DNA of 16,947 nucleotides from Helicobacteraceae bacterium (GTDB lineage Bacteria; Campylobacterota; Campylobacteria; Campylobacterales; Sulfurimonadaceae): contig JALSUN010000276.1 in assembly GCA_027061425.1 (NCBI GenBank), forward strand, positions 1-16,947. Direction: 5' to 3'. The position numbers and the translations under genes were made by a program. Positions 7,362 through 13,831 of this stretch are shown here, one piece after another. Each line of letters begins with the position of its first letter. Position 1 is the stretch's first letter. The notes beneath the pieces are model-generated. The model was not told where the DNA came from. It worked only from the letters and a program-made list of their open reading frames with translations, and did no database searches.

Positions 7362-7395
7362 TTTGTCCACGAATTTCATCAATTTTACGAATTAA
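7362..7395. repeat. AATTCGT-type repeat fragment
   Basis: On the minus strand this reads TTAATTCGT, an AT-rich spacer, then AAATTCGTGGACAAA. It has the look of the AATTCGTG words scattered between genes in many bacterial genomes; I state this from memory and could not check it. Only one copy is in the window. Confidence 0.3.
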
Positions 7396-7435
7396 GAGCG
7401 AAGAGAAGTTGCCAACAGGTACATGAAACAAAGGT

Positions 7436-7470
7436 ATAACTCGTGGACTCCTGCCTGCGCAGGAGTGACA
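7436..7470 (+). repeat. Dispersed hairpin repeat, copy A
   Basis: A 35-bp unit made of ATAACTCGTGGA, then an 8-bp stem ACTCCTGC (7447-7454), a CTGC loop, GCAGGAGT (7459-7466) and GACA. It matches copy C at 13748-13782 at 32 of 35 positions; two of the three differences are a paired change that keeps the stem. It resembles REP-type intergenic palindromes. Confidence 0.75.
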
Positions 7471-7518
7471 GCAAAACGGCGAAGCTCGTTTAAAAAATTC
7501 CACCTACTCCACAAACCC

Positions 7519-7629
7519 GTTTAGGTTTTAGATTTGGTGCAGGTTGTGCGAAATGTTTAGCCGACTGCGCACTGGTGTGCGCCGAGAGCTAAACTTTCGT
7601 GCAAGATGTGCCGAAGCTAAAGCCTAAAC
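7519..7629. repeat. 111-bp imperfect palindrome ending in the transporter stop codon
   Basis: The left arm (7519-7561) and right arm (7588-7629) are inverted copies of each other. Both ends are exact (GTTTAGG with CCTAAAC; GTTTAGC with GCTAAAC). Of about a dozen internal differences, most become G-U pairs in plus-strand RNA. The 26-bp centre contains a second perfect stem, GCGCAC-TGGT-GTGCGC (7566-7581). The right arm includes the stop codon and last bases of the DASS transporter gene. There is no T-run, so it is not an ordinary terminator. Confidence 0.7.
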
Positions 7630-8976
7630 AAGGCCCGACCAGAAGAACTTTGCGATGACTACTATGAAGAAGATGCCTACCACATTAAACACCACTCCAT
7701 ACTTCACCATCGTCTTGACATCCACTACACCCGAAGACATGGCGATGGCATTAGGAGGGGTAGCGATAGGCAGCATAAAGGCGTAACTTGCACAGAGTGT
7801 TGCGACCATCATAAAGAGACGGGTATCTAGACCCGTCTGTTCTGAGACTGAATAGATCACAGGAAGCATAATAGAGATAAGCGCGGTATTTGAAGTCACC
7901 TCTGTAGTAAAGGTAACAATAGTAGCAACTATGATCAAAAGTAAAATAGGTGCCAAATCAGTCAAACTCACAAGATACGAGGCAATATGGTCTGCCAGAC
8001 CTGTCTTGGCAAAGGCCATCGCAATAGAAAAACCAGCACCAAAAAGCATCATAATACGGTAAGGTATTTTATCTTTATCCTCCATCCATTCTAAAATACG
8101 CAGTGGTGGTGCAAAGAGAAGGAGTCCAGCAGAGAGTAATATTACCGGTTCACTCATACCCAAACCACTCCAGTAAGGCTCTATGGGGGCATTTAAAAGC
8201 AGTATACCCATTAAAGAGATAAGAACAAATACAACTTTTTTCTGAGGAGTCGTCAACAGTTTATGTTCCACCTCCCTCTCTATACGAACACCACCAACAC
8301 CTATGCTAAGCACAGAAGAGATAAAAAGAAACATCGCAATAGAGAGTGGTGCTACCATCCATATCCATTGAAAAAATGGGATAGGTGCCATGTCATGTTC
8401 TTGCATGATCCCAAGTAGTATGAGGTTAGGTGGTGTGCCTATAGGTGTTAAGATGCCACCTACACTTGCACCATAAGCGATGGCCAGCGCAAAGCGCAGT
8501 TTGAGTTTTGGATCATCTGAAAGAAAAAGTGCAACAGAGATAAGTAAAAGAGTTGTGGTGGTGTTAGAGAGGATAGAGCTCAAAAGGCCAGAAGTAATAG
8601 CCAGCGCGAAGATAATCCCTCTTGCACTATGAGGAAAGACTCTTAGCACTCTGTCCGCTATCCAAGTATGTAAACCTGTTTTTTCTACCGCTATTGCCAA
8701 CATAAACCCACCTAAAAAGAGGTAGATGATAGGATGTGCATAGTTAAGTGTCGTCTCTTTTGTACTCAGAATTCCAAAACTAGGAAAGAGCACAATAGGT
8801 AAAAGAGAGACAACACCCAAAGCTAAGCCTTCGTTAGTCCATAAACTAATTAAAAGGACTAAGACCCCTACTAATGCAGCTTGCTGAAGGGTTATAACAA
8901 GGGTAAGCAGAGCAAAGGCAAGAAGTCCGAGTATGACGGACATACTGATTTTTTTAACATCATCTTGCATCTGCAC
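7624..8976 (-). CDS. DASS/SLC13 family sodium:anion symporter
   Basis: Predicted inner-membrane symporter importing a divalent anion, such as a C4-dicarboxylate or sulfate, with Na+. The 450-aa protein has about 11 hydrophobic segments and the two inverted repeats of the DASS fold. Each carries an SNT substrate/Na+ motif (SNT at 137-139 and 362-364) followed by a TPPN hairpin (GTPPN at 180-184, ATPPN at 405-409). The preserved motifs indicate a working transporter; sequence alone does not separate dicarboxylate from sulfate transport. An AAGGAG site 6 nt before the ATG supports the start; a second ATG two codons later is possible. It is the last gene of the gatB operon, 6 bp after gpsA. Its final codons and stop lie inside a long palindrome, so the C-terminal end may have been set by that element. 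Confidence 0.9.
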   Translation of the reverse strand: MQMQDDVKKISMSVILGLLAFALLTLVITLQQAALVGVLVLLISLWTNEGLALGVVSLLPIVLFPSFGILSTKETTLNYAHPIIYLFLGGFMLAIAVEKTGLHTWIADRVLRVFPHSARGIIFALAITSGLLSSILSNTTTTLLLISVALFLSDDPKLKLRFALAIAYGASVGGILTPIGTPPNLILLGIMQEHDMAPIPFFQWIWMVAPLSIAMFLFISSVLSIGVGGVRIEREVEHKLLTTPQKKVVFVLISLMGILLLNAPIEPYWSGLGMSEPVILLSAGLLLFAPPLRILEWMEDKDKIPYRIMMLFGAGFSIAMAFAKTGLADHIASYLVSLTDLAPILLLIIVATIVTFTTEVTSNTALISIMLPVIYSVSEQTGLDTRLFMMVATLCASYAFMLPIATPPNAIAMSSGVVDVKTMVKYGVVFNVVGIFFIVVIAKFFWSGLV

Positions 8977-8982
8977 TCCTTT

Positions 8983-9879
8983 TTATCGTGTTAACAGGTC
9001 CTGAAGGCTTTTTTGAGGATTTTTACCTTCTAAAATAGCATAGACTTCACCGGCAATAGGCAAATAAATTCCACGTGCCTGGGCAATCGTGTTTAGTGCA
9101 TAAGCAGTACCGATACCTTCTGCTACCTCACCCAACTCTTCTAAGATCTCCGCTTGTGACTTACCTGCTGCCAGACCTAAGCCCACACGAAAATTACGTG
9201 AAAGTACGGAAGAGGCCGTCAAGAACAGGTCCCCTGCGCCACTAAGACCTAAAAAAGTATCATCTTCTGCCCCATAAAACTTCCCAAAACGATGCATCTC
9301 AATAAGACCTCTTGAGATTAAAGACGCACTCGCGTTTTTACCTAGTAAAAGGCCCTCTGTTATTCCGGCAGCAATGGCAATCACATTTTTGTAAGCACCG
9401 GCTACTTCTGCACCCGTTACATCGGTAGAGGTATAGGTACGTACAAACGATGGGAAGTACAGACTAAAATCAGAAGCTACCTGCTCATTTTCTGCATTAA
9501 TGACTAAGGCACAAGGAAGACCTTGTATCACCTCTGCCGCAAAAGAGGGACCTGACAAAAAGGCTATCTTGTCTGCCTCCACATGCTCAGCATAGATCTC
9601 ATTTAAAAAGCGACCAGTGGAAGCTTCAATACCTTTGGACACTACCAAGACTTTTTGTCCTTGGTCAATAAAATGCTCTTGTAACCAACATGCCACTTGC
9701 TGCGCTGGAATAGCGATCACCAAGTAGTCGAGTTTTAAGATCTCTTCTAAAGAGATAAAATTTTCAATATCACGAGGTGTGCGTGAAGTGATGTAGACTT
9801 CGTTGTCTGGGTTTTGTCTAAAGGCAAAGGCAAGCGCCTGTCCCCATTTTCCGGCACCAATTACACCTATTTTCTTCAC
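8983..9879 (-). CDS. gpsA: NAD(P)+-dependent glycerol-3-phosphate dehydrogenase
   Basis: Reduces dihydroxyacetone phosphate to sn-glycerol 3-phosphate with NAD(P)H in the cytoplasm, supplying the backbone for phospholipid synthesis. The 298-aa protein has the N-terminal nucleotide-binding GAGKWG (8-13), SKGIE at 81-85, LSGPSFA (108-114), the catalytic lysine in AGAYKNVIAIAAG (K164), GLSGAGDL (211-218) and SRNFRVG (227-233). It is shorter than the roughly 330 aa of E. coli GpsA, but all catalytic blocks are present; short forms are usual in this group as far as I recall. The start is GTG at 9879, overlapping the stop of the preceding RCK gene by 4 bp (GTGA), with an AAAAGGAG site 7 nt upstream. 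Fourth gene of the gatB operon. Confidence 0.95.
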   Translation of the reverse strand: MKKIGVIGAGKWGQALAFAFRQNPDNEVYITSRTPRDIENFISLEEILKLDYLVIAIPAQQVACWLQEHFIDQGQKVLVVSKGIEASTGRFLNEIYAEHVEADKIAFLSGPSFAAEVIQGLPCALVINAENEQVASDFSLYFPSFVRTYTSTDVTGAEVAGAYKNVIAIAAGITEGLLLGKNASASLISRGLIEMHRFGKFYGAEDDTFLGLSGAGDLFLTASSVLSRNFRVGLGLAAGKSQAEILEELGEVAEGIGTAYALNTIAQARGIYLPIAGEVYAILEGKNPQKSLQDLLTR

Positions 9880-10565
9880 GTCACGCTCCTTTTAAAAGTC
9901 TCAAGTTCTTCATCATAACCGATTATGACTAAAATATCACCCTCTTCGAGTTGATGCCGGTATCCTCTTGCCGTAAAGACAAAGTAGGTATCCATTTTAC
10001 TGTCAACAACAGCCAAAATAATAACACTCTCTTGCGCTTCATAGGCAATAATATCGAGTTTTTGACCTATTAGTATACACCCTTTTTCTATGACCATCTG
10101 CATGGTCTTTAAAGCGGTCTCCTCGTCTAAGATGTCTTGAACGACATGGGTAACTACCGGTTTTTCCAAGACCTCGATCAAGATGTCTGCCGTTGCTTGT
10201 AGCTTAGAAATCACCTTATGAACACCTGCTAAACGTAGTTTACTCGCATGTTCATGGGTAGAAGCAATCCCAATAATTCGCGAATCCGGAAACTGATCAC
10301 GAAGAGAGATCGCTAAAAAAACATTAGAAGCGTCATCGTCAAGTGCACAGATAAACAGGGTCTCTTCCATAGATATCTCTTTAAATTCGTCCCAGTTGTC
10401 ACCCAAGTCAAAAAGGTGCACTTCACTTCCCACCTTACGTACTTCTTCTGCAGAGACCTCGTCAAGCGTATAGACACTGACACTTCTATAAGATTCATTT
10501 ACCTGATAAACTATTTCACGTGCGAATTCACCGTAACCAAAGACTTTGACGTCATGTGTCTTCAT
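9876..10565 (-). CDS. Stand-alone RCK (TrkA-N/TrkA-C) potassium regulatory protein
   Basis: A 229-aa soluble protein with a complete RCK unit and no membrane segment. The N-terminal Rossmann-like part starts with a nucleotide-binding turn, FGYGEFA (GYGEFA at 10-15), and continues through ICALDDDASN to about residue 135. A TrkA-C lobe follows (about 150-229, ending in EEGDILVIIGYDEELETF). RCK proteins form rings that gate K+ channels or Trk/Ktr transporters in response to nucleotides or Ca2+. The start codon overlaps the stop of the channel gene (ATGA, 10562-10565), so the two are translationally coupled, and the channel's own RCK has the near-identical turn GYGEVA. I infer it is a second regulatory subunit of that channel. 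A TrkA-like role for an unlinked transporter is the alternative. Confidence 0.87.
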   Translation of the reverse strand: MKTHDVKVFGYGEFAREIVYQVNESYRSVSVYTLDEVSAEEVRKVGSEVHLFDLGDNWDEFKEISMEETLFICALDDDASNVFLAISLRDQFPDSRIIGIASTHEHASKLRLAGVHKVISKLQATADILIEVLEKPVVTHVVQDILDEETALKTMQMVIEKGCILIGQKLDIIAYEAQESVIILAVVDSKMDTYFVFTARGYRHQLEEGDILVIIGYDEELETFKRSVT

Positions 10566-12181
10566 GAGGACTTCCTTTGTTTATGGATATGCAACCTAAA
10601 CTCACTCAACATTGAGATCTCTCCAACAACAACTAAAATATCTCCTTGATGGATCTCAACATCGTTTTTTGGATTAAAAAGAAAAGCTTCTTCATCGATT
10701 TTAGAAATACCGATCAAGACAAGACGGTGTTTTCTCGTACCGAGATCACTCACATGCTTCACACGTGAAGCGATCAGATCATCCACTACGATCTCAATCA
10801 TGTCTGTAGATGAGTTTTCAGCACGAAGTAAATTCATGGTTTCAAAAGCAATAGGCTTGCCGCTATATTCACGAGAGAGTATCCCAACGACCTCTTGTGC
10901 ATAGACAATATTATGAACACCTGAGAGGTGTAGTTTTCGGCGATTACCTTTGTCATGTAAAATAGAGAGCAGTTTCACCGTCTGTGTCATATGACGTATG
11001 GTCAAGGCGGTATAGACATTTAAAACATCACTGTCACGCAGTAACAAAACAGCACTCGCTTGTTGTGAGAGATCAACACCAATAGACTGGTAGGTCGACA
11101 AGGCAGCAGGGTCCATTGCCAAGGCATAAAGCTTATTTTCTTTAGCTGCAGCGATACGTGTTTCGTCCGTATCCAAAACAACGACATTACGCCCTTTACG
11201 ATGTAGTTTGGAAGCAATCTGTTTCGCTACTTCACCATAACCGCAAATAAGGTAAAAATGTTTCAATTTTCTAATGTCAGAGAGCATCTTGTTCTCACGT
11301 ATCTCTTCCATACGCTCTGTAAAAGCCGTAACAACAATAGATGTCGCAAAAGAGAGTACCGCGACACCGGCAATGATCACTAACACTGCTACAGATTGGC
11401 CCTCCTGGGTAATGGGAGTAACATCTCCGTAACCTACAGTCGAAATGGTCACGATGGACCAGTAAAAAGCATCGAAAAGTGAATTTATAGGAGAATTCGG
11501 GTTATTTGCCTCCATCACATAAATTAGGATGGATGAAACAAATACAACAATACTTGCAAAGGTCAACAGGGTAAGGAGTTCAAACTTTTTATGTGAAAGG
11601 ATCTTACCGAAGTACTGCATGTTCTGGGTATAACGGAAGATCTTGAAAACCCTAAACAGGATAAATAGACGTAACAATCGTAATTCGTGGAAAAAAGGCA
11701 TAATTGCCAAGAGGTCTATTATAGCCGAAAGAGAGGTCATGAATTGCCATTTAGCTGCTAAAGTTTTAACAATAGCACGGCCCAAACGAAACTTACGCTG
11801 TAACAGTTCATCTTTTTCATACTGCTGTATAATGATAGCAGAAGAGTCACTTATGACCCAAAAACGCAGCAAGTATTCAACTAAAAAGACTACCGAAATA
11901 ATATAGTCGTTAAACAAAGCCCAAAAATCATTGACAGTATGGCGAACTTCACGAATAAGAATAAAAACGCTAGAGAAAATGAGTACCATCATAAACACGT
12001 CAAAGTAGCGTTTATAAGGATAGTTTTGATTTTCTAATAGATTATAGAAAAACTTTTTAACTTTTTGATAGAAGGCCCATGTTTCAAGAAAGTAGGCAAA
12101 CCAAACTACAAGTCGTGAAAATGCACCTACATATCGTTCTCGATAAGAGGAGGAGTGATGGGACTCTTCGCTCATACTCAC
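10562..12181 (-). CDS. Six-helix voltage-sensor-type K+ channel with C-terminal RCK domain
   Basis: Predicted tetrameric K+ channel of the inner membrane. The 539-aa protein has a Ser/His-rich cytoplasmic N terminus and helices S1 (about 58-78), S2 (91-110), S3 (146-163) and S4 (168-185). S4 carries regularly spaced basic residues (Arg168, 171, 177, Lys180, Arg183), as in voltage sensors. S5 (200-222) leads to a pore loop with the K+ selectivity filter TVGYGD (248-253), then S6 (263-286). The cytoplasmic half is one RCK unit: GYGEVA (314-319), a Rossmann-like fold, and a TrkA-C lobe ending in HQGDILVVVGE. This is the Kv/Kch-like layout rather than the two-helix MthK type. It starts 4 bp after gatB ends and overlaps the stand-alone RCK gene by ATGA. 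An ATG two codons downstream is an alternative start. Voltage dependence is inferred from S4 only. Confidence 0.92.
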   Translation of the reverse strand: MSMSEESHHSSSYRERYVGAFSRLVVWFAYFLETWAFYQKVKKFFYNLLENQNYPYKRYFDVFMMVLIFSSVFILIREVRHTVNDFWALFNDYIISVVFLVEYLLRFWVISDSSAIIIQQYEKDELLQRKFRLGRAIVKTLAAKWQFMTSLSAIIDLLAIMPFFHELRLLRLFILFRVFKIFRYTQNMQYFGKILSHKKFELLTLLTFASIVVFVSSILIYVMEANNPNSPINSLFDAFYWSIVTISTVGYGDVTPITQEGQSVAVLVIIAGVAVLSFATSIVVTAFTERMEEIRENKMLSDIRKLKHFYLICGYGEVAKQIASKLHRKGRNVVVLDTDETRIAAAKENKLYALAMDPAALSTYQSIGVDLSQQASAVLLLRDSDVLNVYTALTIRHMTQTVKLLSILHDKGNRRKLHLSGVHNIVYAQEVVGILSREYSGKPIAFETMNLLRAENSSTDMIEIVVDDLIASRVKHVSDLGTRKHRLVLIGISKIDEEAFLFNPKNDVEIHQGDILVVVGEISMLSEFRLHIHKQRKSS

Positions 12182-12184
12182 ACC

Positions 12185-13609
12185 TTAGCCGAGTTTCGCT
12201 TTTAGCATCTCGTTGACGGTTTGTGGGTTAGCAGTACCTTTACTGGCCTTCATCGTTTGACCAACAAAGAAACCTAGTAGCTTCTCTTTACCACCGCGGT
12301 ACTGTTCTGCCTTATCTTCATTGTTAGCGATAATCTCATCGATGATCTTTTCAAGTGCTCCAGTGTCGTTCATCTGCTTTAGGCCAAGTTTTTCGATGAC
12401 ACTGTCTACATCAGAGTTATTTTCCATAAGATAGTCAAGTACCTTTTTAGCAGCATTTCCACTAATAGTCTTGTCCTCTATACGCTTAACCAAAGTTCCC
12501 ATAGTCTTTGCATCCACAGGAGAAGTCAAAATGTTGAGACCACCTTTTAAACGTCCTTGCAGCTCTACGGTCAGCCATGTCACAGCATTTTTACCACTAA
12601 TACCTTCTGCTAACATCGCTTCAAAAAAGTGTGCGGTATCAAGATCAGCTGTAATGACTGCTGCATCATACTCACGAAGACCACATTCTGCAACAAAACG
12701 GGCTTTTTTCTCATCTGGAAGCTCCGGGATCTGCGAGAACTTCTCATACATCTCATCATCAATAACAGCTTGAAGAAGGTCAGGTTCGGGGAAATAACGG
12801 TAGTCTGCTGCTTCCTCTTTACCACGCATAGAGCGTGTCTCTTGCTTGACCTGGTCAAACAGACGGGTCTCTTGACGGATCTCTTCATCATAAACACCAT
12901 CTTCCCAAGCATTGATCTGTCGTTCTACCTCTACCTCTATAGCCTTTTGGATAAAACGGAAGCTGTTGATGTTTTTGATCTCAACACGGGTATAAAGTTT
13001 TTTATCGCCCTTAGGACGGATGGAGACATTAACATCTACTCTAAATGAACCCTCTTGCATGTTAGCATTAGAAATGTCCAAGTAACGCACTATGGCATGA
13101 AGTTTTTTTACATAAAGCACTGCCTCTTCTGCAGAGAACATGTCTGGCTCAGAAACAATCTCTAAAAGTGGCGTACCCGCGCGGTTCAAGTCGACTTTAG
13201 AGATAGAACCATCATGGATATTTTTACCTGCATCCGCTTCAATATGCGCACGATTAATACGAATCGTTTTAGAACTACCATCTTCAAAATCTATGTCAAG
13301 CGTCCCATGTTCTACTACTGGTGTATAAAGCTGTGTGATCTGGTACGATGTTGGACTGTCTGGATAAAAATATGACTTACGGTCAAAAAATGACGTACGA
13401 TTTACTGTAGCACCGATAGCCTTTCCAAGCATAATAGACTTCTCCAGCACACTTTTGTTAAGTACAGGGAGTGCTCCAGGAAGTGCCATACAGGTAGGAC
13501 ATGTGTTTATATTAGGGTCGTCATTAAAGCTTGTAGGGCATGAACAGAAGAGTTTGGTGTCAGTGTTAAGTTGGGTGTGTACTTCAAGACCGATAACGAT
13601 GTCAAACAT
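12185..13609 (-). CDS. gatB: Aspartyl/glutamyl-tRNA(Asn/Gln) amidotransferase subunit B
   Basis: GatB is the kinase/transferase subunit of GatCAB, which converts Glu-tRNA(Gln) and, in many bacteria, Asp-tRNA(Asn) to the amidated forms, using ammonia from GatA. The 474-aa protein is full length. It shows IGLEVHTQL at the start, the zinc cysteines C22, C24, C37 and C40 (FCSCP and CPTC), the family signature VDLNRAGTPLLEI (139-151), EGSFRVDVN (186-194), KNINSFRF and the RGKEEAADYRYFPEPDL block (262-278). The C-terminal helical tail and YqeY-like domain are also present. An AAGGAA site lies 5-6 nt before the ATG. It heads an operon with a K+ channel, an RCK protein, gpsA and a transporter; gatA and gatC are not in the window. 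Confidence 0.97.
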   Translation of the reverse strand: MFDIVIGLEVHTQLNTDTKLFCSCPTSFNDDPNINTCPTCMALPGALPVLNKSVLEKSIMLGKAIGATVNRTSFFDRKSYFYPDSPTSYQITQLYTPVVEHGTLDIDFEDGSSKTIRINRAHIEADAGKNIHDGSISKVDLNRAGTPLLEIVSEPDMFSAEEAVLYVKKLHAIVRYLDISNANMQEGSFRVDVNVSIRPKGDKKLYTRVEIKNINSFRFIQKAIEVEVERQINAWEDGVYDEEIRQETRLFDQVKQETRSMRGKEEAADYRYFPEPDLLQAVIDDEMYEKFSQIPELPDEKKARFVAECGLREYDAAVITADLDTAHFFEAMLAEGISGKNAVTWLTVELQGRLKGGLNILTSPVDAKTMGTLVKRIEDKTISGNAAKKVLDYLMENNSDVDSVIEKLGLKQMNDTGALEKIIDEIIANNEDKAEQYRGGKEKLLGFFVGQTMKASKGTANPQTVNEMLKAKLG

Positions 13610-13688
13610 GGGTTTCCTTGGAAAATAATATAATAATTGAGATTAGATCTCTCATTGCCAACAGAATTCAAGAGCAAGAGCTAAATTA

Positions 13689-13739
13689 TTTAGTACCGTC
13701 ATTCCTGCGAAGACAGGAATGACGGTACTAAACTTTTTT
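13689..13739 (+). repeat. Dispersed hairpin repeat, copy B, with perfect 19-bp stem and T-run
   Basis: The arms 13689-13707 and 13714-13732 are perfect reverse complements with a CGAAGA loop; CTTTTTTA follows, so on the plus strand it looks like a rho-independent terminator. No plus-strand gene lies upstream to be terminated. The minus-strand core matches copy C at 22 of 23 positions, so it is a repeat copy in the opposite orientation with extended arms. Confidence 0.75.
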
Positions 13740-13747
13740 AAAGAACA

Positions 13748-13782
13748 ATAACTCGTGGATTCCTGCCTTCGCAGGAATGACA
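13748..13782 (+). repeat. Dispersed hairpin repeat, copy C
   Basis: A 35-bp unit: ATAACTCGTGGA, stem ATTCCTGC (13759-13766), CTTC loop, GCAGGAAT (13771-13778), GACA. It is in the same orientation as copy A (7436-7470) and inverted relative to copy B, 15 bp away. Confidence 0.75.
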
Positions 13783-13831
13783 ATAAACTAATCTGCGTAA
13801 TCTGTTGACTAAGGCTCTTAAAAAAAGCTCT

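Larger units (their letters stand above)
7350..7623. other. Non-coding 274-bp region built of repeat elements
   Basis: This stretch lies between two convergent genes and holds no credible reading frame. From left to right it contains a fragment with two ACGAATT words (7362-7395), a hairpin repeat (7436-7470) also found near 13750, a short imperfect palindrome AAACG...CGTTT (about 7474-7491), and the long imperfect palindrome that runs from 7519 into the next gene. It looks like a collecting site for dispersed repeats. Confidence 0.6.
13610..13831. other. Non-coding 222-bp region with two inverted hairpin repeats
   Basis: The gap between the ThiE-like gene and gatB holds no gene. It contains the gatB leader with an AT-rich stretch where TATTAT (minus strand, 13630-13635) is a weak -10 candidate, a small GAGAT-TAG-ATCTC palindrome (13639-13651), and two hairpin repeats facing opposite ways (13689-13732 and 13748-13782). 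Confidence 0.55.

Noticed and set aside
7519..7629. Integron attC recombination site
   Set aside because: An attC site would start with an RYYYAAC-type box and end with GTTRRRY; here the order is reversed (GTTTAGG first, CCTAAAC last), no integrase or cassette array is near, and the outer boxes have an extra base.
12629..13048. 139-aa plus-strand reading frame inside gatB
   Set aside because: It is antisense to a clearly conserved gene, has no ribosome binding site, and shows no protein-like pattern.
13689..13739. Terminator of the ThiE-like or toxin-antitoxin transcript
   Set aside because: The T-run follows the stem only in the plus direction; on the minus strand, where these genes lie, no U-run follows.
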